Assembly: GCA_903918155.1 (NCBI GenBank)
Contig: CAIXDD010000328.1
Location: 1 to 16,986, forward strand
Direction of reading: 5' to 3'
Origin: an uncultured Hyphomicrobiales bacterium
GTDB taxonomy: Bacteria > Pseudomonadota > Alphaproteobacteria > Rhizobiales > Beijerinckiaceae
DNA length: 16,986 nucleotides
Shown here in pieces: positions 1 through 5,575 of this stretch. The translations under genes were made by a program, and so were the position numbers. The notes below the pieces were generated by a model that was given only the letters and a program-made list of their open reading frames with translations, had not been told where the DNA came from and searched no databases. Every line of letters starts with the position of its first letter. The stretch's first letter is position 1.

Positions 1-489
1 AGCTCCTGCAACCCCTGCTTCCACGCGACGGGCGCGCATTACATCAACGGCGACACGACCGCCTTCATGCAGCTGATCCAGGGCAATCTGTTCAAGGATT
101 TCCCGACGCTGAAGTTCATCATCCCGCATGGCGGCGGCGCCGTTCCCTTCCATTGGGGCCGTTACCGCGGTCTCGCGCAGATGCTCAAGAAGCCGCTTCT
201 GACCGAGCATCTTCTCAAGAACGTCTATTTCGACACTTGCGTCTATCACCAGCCGGGCATCGATCTGCTCGCCAATGTCATTCCCGTCGACAATATCCTG
301 TTCGCTTCGGAAATGATCGGCGCGGTGCAGGGAATCGATCCCGAGACCGGCTTCGAATATGACGACACGAAGCGCTACATCGACAAGCTGAACGTGAGCG
401 CGGAAGACAAGAAGAAGATCTTCGAGCTCAACGCGCGCAAGGTCTATGGCCGGCTCGACGGCCTCTTGAAGAAGCGCGGCCTGATCTGA
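1..489 (+). CDS. ligJ: 4-oxalomesaconate hydratase (LigJ-like), 3' part only
   Basis: The reading frame is open from the first base of the window, so the 5' half of the gene lies outside. The fragment closely resembles the C-terminal half of LigJ, an amidohydrolase-2 family enzyme. LigJ hydrates 4-oxalomesaconate to 4-carboxy-4-hydroxy-2-oxoadipate in the protocatechuate 4,5-cleavage pathway. Visible landmarks are a CFHATGAHY segment at the very start (nt 16-42), IPHGGGAVPFHWGR (about nt 121-162), FDTCVYHQPGID (about nt 229-264) and FASEMIGAV (nt 301-327). The Glu in FASEMIG (nt 310-312) sits where most amidohydrolases carry the metal-binding Asp; from memory, LigJ also has a Glu ligand there. 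The N-terminal HxH metal site is off the edge. It lies upstream of an aldolase and a 4,5-dihydroxyphthalate decarboxylase-like gene on the same strand, which supports an aromatic-acid catabolic role. An internal ATG at nt 67 is not a plausible start, because conserved sequence precedes it. Confidence 0.85.
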   Translation, partial: SSCNPCFHATGAHYINGDTTAFMQLIQGNLFKDFPTLKFIIPHGGGAVPFHWGRYRGLAQMLKKPLLTEHLLKNVYFDTCVYHQPGIDLLANVIPVDNILFASEMIGAVQGIDPETGFEYDDTKRYIDKLNVSAEDKKKIFELNARKVYGRLDGLLKKRGLI

Positions 490-513
490 GCCCTGCGGGT
501 CAAGACGCCTCGG

Positions 514-536
514 AGGCGGCCTTCGCGCCGCCTTTC
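514..536 (+). terminator. GC-rich hairpin between ligJ and the aldolase gene, possible weak terminator or processing site
   Basis: A perfect 7-bp inverted repeat, AGGCGGC (514-520) and GCCGCCT (527-533), encloses a 6-nt loop. It is followed by only TTTCGT, so the U-tract is poor. It sits in the 76-bp gap after the hydratase stop. It could cause partial termination or stabilise the upstream mRNA end; the function is inferred. Confidence 0.3.
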
Positions 537-565
537 GTCCAACCTCCTTTTCCAATGGTGTGACC

Positions 566-1426
566 ATGAGCATCCCTCGCCTGAACGGCGTCATTCGCGC
601 CCTCGAATCCGGCAAGCCTGCTTTCGCGACCTTTTCGCCCGCGACCGCTGACGCGGCCATCGCCCTGCACGGATCTAAATACGACGGCGTCGTCTTCGAG
701 ACCGAACACAATGTGTGGAACGGGTCGAACGTTCGTGACGCGCTGCAATATCTGATGAACCGCGGCCAGATCGCGCGTTCGGGCTCGATCGCCCCGGCCG
801 TGGCGCCGATCGTGCGCATCCCCCCCAATGGGGCGGAGATGAACCAGCATTTCGCGAAACAGGCTCTGGACCTGGGCGCCTATGGCATCGTGTGGCCCCA
901 TGTCAGCACGGTGGCGCAGGCCTACAACGCCGTGTCCTCCTGCCGCTATCCGCGCATGAAGGACAAGCCGCTCTATGAGCCCTTCGGCCAGCGCGGCGAC
1001 GGACCGACCTCGGCGGTGCGTTACTGGGGTCTGACCCAGCAGGAATATTACGATCGCGCGGACGTGTGGCCGCTCGCGCCCCATGGCGAGATCCTCGTGA
1101 TCCTGATGATCGAGGATCTCGAAGGCATCCAGAATCTGCGCGACATGCTGAAGGAAGTGCCCGGCATCGGCGCCCTGCTGATCGGCGAAGGCGACCTGAG
1201 CCAGGAGCTGGGATATCCGCGGCAATACGAGCACCCGGTCGTGCTCGACCACATGCGGCAGATCCGCGAGATCGCGAAAGAGTTCAATGTCGCGGTCGGA
1301 CATCCCCATGTCGACAGCAAGAATATCGCGCGTGTCGTGGAAGAGGGCTACCGCTTCATCATGCCGGCGCCGGAACGCACCTATAAGGCGCTCGAAACCG
1401 GCCTCGAGCTGGTCGGCCGCAAGTAA
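566..1426 (+). CDS. HpcH/HpaI-family aldolase (2-oxo-4-hydroxy acid aldolase type)
   Basis: This 286-residue protein belongs to the HpcH/HpaI aldolase/citrate lyase family. These are metal-dependent class II aldolases that split 4-hydroxy-2-oxo acids into pyruvate and an aldehyde or oxo acid. Family landmarks, numbered from the ATG, are FETEH with the base His near residue 48, VRIP with the substrate-binding Arg near 84, MIEDLEG with the metal-ligand Glu near 183, and IGEGDLS with the metal-ligand Asp near 210. It is longer than typical HpaI (about 260) because of an enlarged stretch around residues 130-170 that includes RGDGPTSAVRYWG. The ATG at 566 is preferred; an in-frame GTG at 560 is the alternative, and neither has a strong Shine-Dalgarno. 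The gene follows a ligJ-like hydratase and precedes a decarboxylase-like gene by 11 bp. The true substrate is not known; 4-carboxy-4-hydroxy-2-oxoadipate is the context-based guess. Confidence 0.8.
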   Translation: MSIPRLNGVIRALESGKPAFATFSPATADAAIALHGSKYDGVVFETEHNVWNGSNVRDALQYLMNRGQIARSGSIAPAVAPIVRIPPNGAEMNQHFAKQALDLGAYGIVWPHVSTVAQAYNAVSSCRYPRMKDKPLYEPFGQRGDGPTSAVRYWGLTQQEYYDRADVWPLAPHGEILVILMIEDLEGIQNLRDMLKEVPGIGALLIGEGDLSQELGYPRQYEHPVVLDHMRQIREIAKEFNVAVGHPHVDSKNIARVVEEGYRFIMPAPERTYKALETGLELVGRK

Positions 1427-1437
1427 GGGAACCGCCA

Positions 1438-2349
1438 ATGCCGACGTTTCCTGCGACAGGTCCGGTGCGTCTGCGCACCAATCTCGCCGACTCGGCTTTG
1501 GCGAAAGCCGCGAAATCGGGCGAGGTCTCTTCAGACCTCGTTCAATTCGACTTCTGCGGACCGGCGACCGCGAACCAGGGTTTCAAGCCCATGGTGCGCG
1601 AAGGCGCCTTCGACGCCGGCGAACTCGCCGTCGTCACCTATATGCAAGCGCTCGACTTCGGCAAACCGCTGGTTCTTCTGCCCGCCACCATGGTCGGACG
1701 GTTCCAGCACCAATTCTTCGTTTGTCGCAAGGAGCGGTCCCCGATGGACCCCAAGACGCTGGAGGGAAAGCGGGTGGCCGTGCGCTCCTACACGCAGACC
1801 ACCGGCGTATGGGTGCGCGGCGTGTTGCAGGACGAATATGGCGTGGATCTCAGCAAGCTGAAATGGCTCTGCTGGGACGATCCGCATCTGGCGGAATATA
1901 CGGACCCCGCGGAACTGGTGGAGCGCGCGCCCAAGAACGGCCCGTCGCTGAACGATATCGCTCTGGCCGGCGAGGCTGACGCGGTGATCCCGGCCGCAGA
2001 CCTGCTCGCGCATCCCGACATGCGCACGGTCGTGGAGAATCCCGACGAGGCCGGTCGGCGTTGGGGCGAGAAATACGGATGCGGACATATCAACCACATG
2101 TTCGCCGTCCATCGCGATCTGCCCAGAGAGCGTCCGGACGTCGTGCGGGAGATGTTCCGCGTGCTCAAGGAGAGCAAGACCCGCGCCGGTCTTCCGAAAG
2201 CGGGAGAGATCGACCAATTGCCGTTCGGATTCGAGGCCTGCTACAAGTCGCTGGCCTTGATCACGCGCTATGCTTACGAACAAAAGATCGTGAAGAAGCT
2301 CTATGCGCCCGAAGAGCTGTTCGACGCGATCACCATCAAGCTCTCCTGA
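1438..2349 (+). CDS. 4,5-dihydroxyphthalate decarboxylase-like protein (periplasmic-binding-protein fold)
   Basis: This 303-residue protein resembles the Pht5/4,5-dihydroxyphthalate decarboxylase family, which shares the fold of ABC-transporter substrate-binding proteins. Supporting segments are LEGKRVAVRSYTQTTGVWVRG with LQDEYGVDL just after it (about residues 108-138), LNDIALAGEADAVIPA (about 171-186), and an N-terminal part with GELAVVTYMQAL. There is no signal peptide or lipobox, so it should be cytoplasmic, which fits an enzyme better than a transporter component. No ABC permease or ATPase gene is adjacent. The start ATG follows AAGGGA at a good distance, and the gap to the aldolase gene is 11 bp, implying co-transcription. 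If it is a true decarboxylase it would turn 4,5-dihydroxyphthalate into protocatechuate, feeding the pathway in which the upstream hydratase acts. The substrate is inferred; a related ring-acid decarboxylase or a solute-binding protein without transporter remains possible. Confidence 0.65.
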   Translation: MPTFPATGPVRLRTNLADSALAKAAKSGEVSSDLVQFDFCGPATANQGFKPMVREGAFDAGELAVVTYMQALDFGKPLVLLPATMVGRFQHQFFVCRKERSPMDPKTLEGKRVAVRSYTQTTGVWVRGVLQDEYGVDLSKLKWLCWDDPHLAEYTDPAELVERAPKNGPSLNDIALAGEADAVIPAADLLAHPDMRTVVENPDEAGRRWGEKYGCGHINHMFAVHRDLPRERPDVVREMFRVLKESKTRAGLPKAGEIDQLPFGFEACYKSLALITRYAYEQKIVKKLYAPEELFDAITIKLS

Positions 2350-2371
2350 GCGCTTCTTGCCCTCGTTTGAA

Positions 2372-2398
2372 GCCCGTCGCGCGTGCGGCGGGCTTTTT
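2372..2398 (+). terminator. Rho-independent terminator of the aromatic-catabolism cluster
   Basis: The stem is GCCCGTCGC (2372-2380) with GCGGCGGGC (2385-2393), nine pairs including one G-U, around a GCGT loop, followed by TTTTT (2394-2398). It starts 22 bp after the decarboxylase-like stop. The last T of the tract is the first base of the fmt stop triplet on the opposite strand. In the reverse direction the hairpin is followed only by TTCAAA, so it is a weaker terminator for fmt. Confidence 0.85.
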
Positions 2399-3336
2399 CA
2401 TTGAAACCGCCGCAAGGGCTCCGGCGATCCGCGCAGGAAATCGTCGGGTCCGACGGGCGTTTTGCCGGCGCGCTGCAATTCCAGAATGCGCAAGGCGCCG
2501 CGTCCCGCCGCCACCGTGAGGCGATCGTCAAGAATTGCGCCGGGCGCGCCGGCGCCGCTCGCGCCTTCGCGCGTCGTGCGCAGGATCTTCACGCGCTCAA
2601 GCCCTTTGCCGAGGTCGATCTCGCACCATGCGCCGGGAAAGGGCGACAGGCCGCGGATGCGATTGTGCAGGTCGGCGGCGTCCAGCGACCAGTCTATGCG
2701 CGCCTCGGCCTTGTCGATCTTCTGCGCATAGAGCACGCCGTCGGCCGATTGCGGCGTGAAGGAAAGCCGGTTTTCCGCAAGGAGCCGGAGGCCCTCGCTG
2801 GCGAGGTCCGCGCTCATGGCCGATAGGCGATCATGCAAGTCACCGGCGCAAAGATCGGGCTCGATGGGCGTGCGCGCGACAAGCGCGACGGGACCCGTAT
2901 CCAGACCTTCCTCCATGCCCATGAGCATGACGCCGGTCTCCTGATCTCCCGCCATGATCGCGCGTTGAATCGGCGCGGCGCCGCGCCAGCGGGGCAGCAG
3001 CGACGCGTGGAGATTGAGGCAGCCCAGACGCGGCGCGTCGAGAATGGCGCGCGGCAGGATCAAGCCATATGCGACCACCACGGCGACGTCGGCCCCACAT
3101 GTGCGCATCGATTCGGCTTCAGCCTCGTTGCGAAGCGATTTGGGATGGCGGACAGGCAGCCCAAGTTCTTCGGCGAGGGCGTGAACGGGTGAATTGGTGA
3201 GCGACAGGCCCCGACGGCCCGCAGGCTGCGGGGCGCGCGTATAGACGGCGACGACCTCATGGCCATCGTCGACGATGCGTTGCAGAACGGGAACCGAATA
3301 TTGGGGCGTGCCCATGAAGACGACGCGCAGCGGCAT
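2398..3336 (-). CDS. fmt: Methionyl-tRNA formyltransferase
   Basis: Fmt transfers a formyl group from 10-formyltetrahydrofolate to methionyl-tRNA(fMet) in the cytoplasm, making the bacterial initiator tRNA. The 312-residue product has the usual family length. It begins MPLRVVFMGTPQYSVPVL, the typical N-terminus. The catalytic triad is visible as N108 and H110 in LNLHASLLPRWRGAAPIQ and D146 in MEEGLDTGPV. The C-terminal anticodon-arm-binding domain follows, with FPGAWC. An in-frame upstream start at 3414 would add 26 low-complexity residues and overlap the def coding end; it is rejected because MPLRVVFMG is the conserved start. The gene lies 28 bp downstream of def, its usual partner, and is presumably co-transcribed with it. 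Confidence 0.96.
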   Translation of the reverse strand: MPLRVVFMGTPQYSVPVLQRIVDDGHEVVAVYTRAPQPAGRRGLSLTNSPVHALAEELGLPVRHPKSLRNEAEAESMRTCGADVAVVVAYGLILPRAILDAPRLGCLNLHASLLPRWRGAAPIQRAIMAGDQETGVMLMGMEEGLDTGPVALVARTPIEPDLCAGDLHDRLSAMSADLASEGLRLLAENRLSFTPQSADGVLYAQKIDKAEARIDWSLDAADLHNRIRGLSPFPGAWCEIDLGKGLERVKILRTTREGASGAGAPGAILDDRLTVAAGRGALRILELQRAGKTPVGPDDFLRGSPEPLRRFQ

Positions 3337-3364
3337 GGAATCTCCCGACGGGGAAGCGCGCGCG

Positions 3365-3892
3365 TCAGGCCTCGCGCCGTCTTTCCTTGATGAAGCGCTT
3401 GATGACCCGTTCACGCTTCAGCCGCGAAATATGGTCGATGAAGAGCACGCCGTTAAGATGATCGATCTCATGCTGGATGCAAGTGGCGAGCAGGCCGTCC
3501 GCCTCAAGCTCCCGCCGGACGCCCATGCGATCGAGATAACGGACAAGGACGCGAGCGGGCCGCTCCACCTCGGCGTAGAAATCGGGAATCGAGAGGCAGC
3601 CCTCTTCGTAGACGGACGTTTCCTCGGAGGCGCGGATTATTTCGGGATTGACGAGAAAGACGGGATCCTTGACCTCTTCTTCCTCTTCCCCGCGCTTCTT
3701 GCCGACGTCCATGACGACGACCCGCTTGGCGATTCCGACCTGAATCGCGGCGAGCCCGATGCCGGGCGCGTCGTACATTGTGGCCAGCATGTCATCCATC
3801 AGCGTGCGTATGGATGAATCCACGTGGCCGACGGCCGCCGAAGGGTCGCGCAGCCGTTGGTCGGGCAACGTCACGATGGGAAGCAGAGCCAT
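3365..3892 (-). CDS. def: Peptide deformylase
   Basis: Def removes the N-formyl group from nascent polypeptides at the ribosome, reversing the modification introduced by Fmt. The 175-residue protein carries all three family motifs: GIGLAAIQVG (residues 44-53), EGCLS (97-101, metal-ligand C99) and QHEIDHLNG (140-148, metal ligands H141 and H145, catalytic E142). An acidic insert of five consecutive Glu (about residues 69-73) lies in the strand before motif 2. The ATG is at 3890-3892, preceded by CGGA at about 8 nt. A strong terminator hairpin lies just upstream, with its U-tract ending 12 nt before the start codon, so how the def-fmt message is initiated is unclear. Confidence 0.96.
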   Translation of the reverse strand: MALLPIVTLPDQRLRDPSAAVGHVDSSIRTLMDDMLATMYDAPGIGLAAIQVGIAKRVVVMDVGKKRGEEEEEVKDPVFLVNPEIIRASEETSVYEEGCLSIPDFYAEVERPARVLVRYLDRMGVRRELEADGLLATCIQHEIDHLNGVLFIDHISRLKRERVIKRFIKERRREA

Positions 3893-3903
3893 GAGCAGAT
3901 CCG

Positions 3904-3931
3904 AAAAACCCGCCTGAACTAAACAGGCGGG
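3904..3931 (-). terminator. Intrinsic terminator between the unknown gene and def
   Basis: On the minus strand a perfect 8-bp stem, CCCGCCTG (3931-3924) with CAGGCGGG (3916-3909), encloses a 7-nt loop and runs into TTTTT (3908-3904). It follows the stop codon of the 138-residue protein gene by about 28 bp. Its U-tract ends only 12 nt before the def start codon. Confidence 0.85.
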
Positions 3932-3959
3932 CTCGCAGTATCAACAATGACGCGGAGGA

Positions 3960-4376
3960 TCAATTGCCGGCGCCCGCCGGGCGGCGGGTCAGATCGAAGG
4001 TGCGCACGCGCGGCGCAAGCTGGACGCGCGGACGCGTGCGCTCGACGACGACGGCGGGACGGGTGAAATCGGCGCCGAGCAACGGCTTGCGCGTACGCGC
4101 GCGTTCCACGATCACGCTCCGCTCGGCGACCTTCCGGTCGGCGATGACGCGCTTTTCCGTGGTTTGGGCTTCCTGGAAGGCCTTCAGCACCGCAGGGCGC
4201 ACCTCATCGGGGGCGACGCCCATGAAACCGGCTGCGATTTCGACCTGCCCTTCCACATCATCCGCCAGACCTTGAGCGGCGATCACAGCCTCCTCGATGG
4301 TCGGGGGGCATTTCTTGATGCGGATCGGGGGGAGGGTCTTGGGGTCGACCGGGCGCTTTTTCTCGGCGCGCATCAT
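3960..4376 (-). CDS. Uncharacterised protein, 138 residues, basic C-terminus
   Basis: I do not recognise this protein. It starts MMRAEKKRPVDPKTLPP, followed by a helical-looking acidic middle (residues 27-72, with EEAVIAAQGLADDVEGQVE and then GVAPDEVRPAVLKAFQEA). The C-terminal third is rich in Arg and Val and holds a loose repeat, VIVERARTR at 88-96 and VVVERTRPR at 109-117. No signal peptide or membrane segment is seen. The chosen start at 4376 has AGGA 8 nt upstream; an ATG at 4385 and a TTG at 4439 are alternatives. That it is a real gene is supported by a plausible promoter about 30 bp upstream, a clean intrinsic terminator downstream, and the absence of any better ORF on the other strand. 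It stands alone between recR and def. Confidence 0.7.
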   Translation of the reverse strand: MMRAEKKRPVDPKTLPPIRIKKCPPTIEEAVIAAQGLADDVEGQVEIAAGFMGVAPDEVRPAVLKAFQEAQTTEKRVIADRKVAERSVIVERARTRKPLLGADFTRPAVVVERTRPRVQLAPRVRTFDLTRRPAGAGN

Positions 4377-4410
4377 GGGAGCCATCCTGAGAGCTGATCT
4401 TATTCCGGGC

Positions 4411-4439
4411 ATCATGCCGCATTTTTTGCACTGCAGCAA
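4411..4439 (-). promoter_or_regulatory. Candidate sigma-70 promoter of the unknown gene
   Basis: On the minus strand, TTGCTG (4439-4434) and CATGAT (4416-4411) are separated by 17 bp. The predicted start of transcription is near 4404, giving a leader of about 28 nt before the ATG at 4376. A short inverted repeat GGCATcATGCC (4408-4418) overlaps the -10 box. The match to consensus is moderate. Confidence 0.4.
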
Positions 4440-4575
4440 GATCGATTGTGCGCCGCACTAGATTCCGCAAGAGCGATAATAGGGCGAATCGGAGTTCATT
4501 TCTATAGCTCGACCGGTCGCTTCGAAGAAGCCCCAAGGCCCGGCGGACAACAAAATCGACCCGGCGGGGGTTTCC

Positions 4576-5181
4576 CTAAAAGGTCGTACGCTGGCGCATC
4601 GCGGCGGACAGCGTGCCCTCGTCCAGATAATCCAGCTCGCCGCCGACCGGGACGCCATGGGCGAGCCGGGTGATCTTCACCGCGGCATGGGACAGCAAGT
4701 CGGTGATGTAATGGGCCGTGGTCTGACCGTCGACGGTCGCATTGACCGCGAGGATGACCTCCTGCACGCCGCCCTCGACGACGCGGGCCACCAAACGGTC
4801 GAGGTTCAGATCCTTCGGCCCGACGCCGTCGAGCGGCGAGAGCACGCCGCCCAGCACATGAAACCGCGCGCGAATGGCGTTGGCCCGCTCCAGCGCCCAT
4901 AGGTCCGCCACGGTCTCCACCACGACGAGGACCGAGGCATCGCGCCGCTCGTCCCGACAGATCGTGCAGGGGTCCAGCGTGTCCACATTGCCGCATTCGC
5001 GACAGACGATGATGCGCTCGCGCGCGACCTGCATGGCGTCGGCGAGAGGCGCGAACAATTCGTCTTTCTTGCGGATCAAATGCAGCGCGGCGCGGCGCGC
5101 GGACCTTGGCCCCAAGCCCGGAAGGCGGGCGAGCAATTGAATCAGACGTTCGATCTCGGGTCCGGCGACGCGTTCGGCCAT
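4576..5181 (-). CDS. recR: Recombination mediator RecR
   Basis: RecR works with RecO (and RecF) to load RecA onto SSB-coated single-stranded DNA during gap repair. The 201-residue protein has the full family layout: an N-terminal helix-hairpin-helix (LPGLGPRSARR, residues 20-30), a C4 zinc finger with C60, C63, C72 and C75, a Toprim domain starting with VVVET near residues 86-90, and the C-terminal TRLAHGVPVGGELDYLDEGT (171-190). Start and stop give the family's normal length. The gene is third in the dnaX-ybaB-recR block, 61 bp after ybaB, an arrangement found in many bacteria. About 190 bp follow before the next gene, with no clear terminator. Confidence 0.97.
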   Translation of the reverse strand: MAERVAGPEIERLIQLLARLPGLGPRSARRAALHLIRKKDELFAPLADAMQVARERIIVCRECGNVDTLDPCTICRDERRDASVLVVVETVADLWALERANAIRARFHVLGGVLSPLDGVGPKDLNLDRLVARVVEGGVQEVILAVNATVDGQTTAHYITDLLSHAAVKITRLAHGVPVGGELDYLDEGTLSAAMRQRTTF

Positions 5182-5242
5182 TGTCCACTCATGGGCCGGC
5201 GATTGACCCGTTCAATTGTCGAAATCCAACGATCGGCGCGCG

Positions 5243-5566
5243 TCAGAACGGCAGTTTCATGCCGGGGGGAAGAGGAATGCCCGCCGTCACGGCCTGCATG
5301 CGCTCCTGCACCAGGGCTTCGCCTTTGCGGCGCGCGTCCTCATGGGCGGTGACGATGAGATCCTCGAGCATGTCCTTTTCGGAGGCGGTCAGAAGCGAGG
5401 GCTCGATGGCGATCCCGCGCATGACGCCCTTGGCGGTCAGGGTGACGCGCACGCTGCCCGAGCCGGCCTGTCCTTCAACTTCGACCTGTTCGAGCTGGGC
5501 TTGCAGCTCCTGCATGCGCGCCTGCATGGCCTGCGCCTGCTTCATCAATCCCATAATGTCTTTCAT
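5243..5566 (-). CDS. ybaB: YbaB/EbfC nucleoid-associated protein
   Basis: This small DNA-binding protein of the YbaB/EbfC family forms dimers and is regarded as nucleoid-associated. The 107-residue product starts MKDIMGLMKQAQAMQARMQ, a Gln/Met-rich amphipathic helix typical of the family. It continues with VEVEGQAGSGSVRVTLTAKG (about 28-47) and ends LPPGMKLPF, the conserved tail. The start lies 9 bp after the dnaX stop. Its Shine-Dalgarno GAGGA overlaps that TGA stop codon, suggesting translational coupling. It sits between dnaX and recR, the position it occupies in many genomes. Confidence 0.95.
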   Translation of the reverse strand: MKDIMGLMKQAQAMQARMQELQAQLEQVEVEGQAGSGSVRVTLTAKGVMRGIAIEPSLLTASEKDMLEDLIVTAHEDARRKGEALVQERMQAVTAGIPLPPGMKLPF

Positions 5567-5575
5567 CGCGCGTCC

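Noticed and set aside
500..1438. 312-codon minus-strand frame opposite the aldolase gene
   Set aside because: It mirrors the aldolase coding frame; the plus-strand product has conserved family motifs and the minus-strand product has none.
1531..2283. 250-codon minus-strand frame opposite the decarboxylase-like gene
   Set aside because: Antisense shadow; the plus-strand frame has a ribosome-binding site, family motifs and a terminator.
3337..3414. 26-codon N-terminal extension of Fmt
   Set aside because: The conserved Fmt start is MPLRVVFMG at 3336, and the extension overlaps the def coding region.
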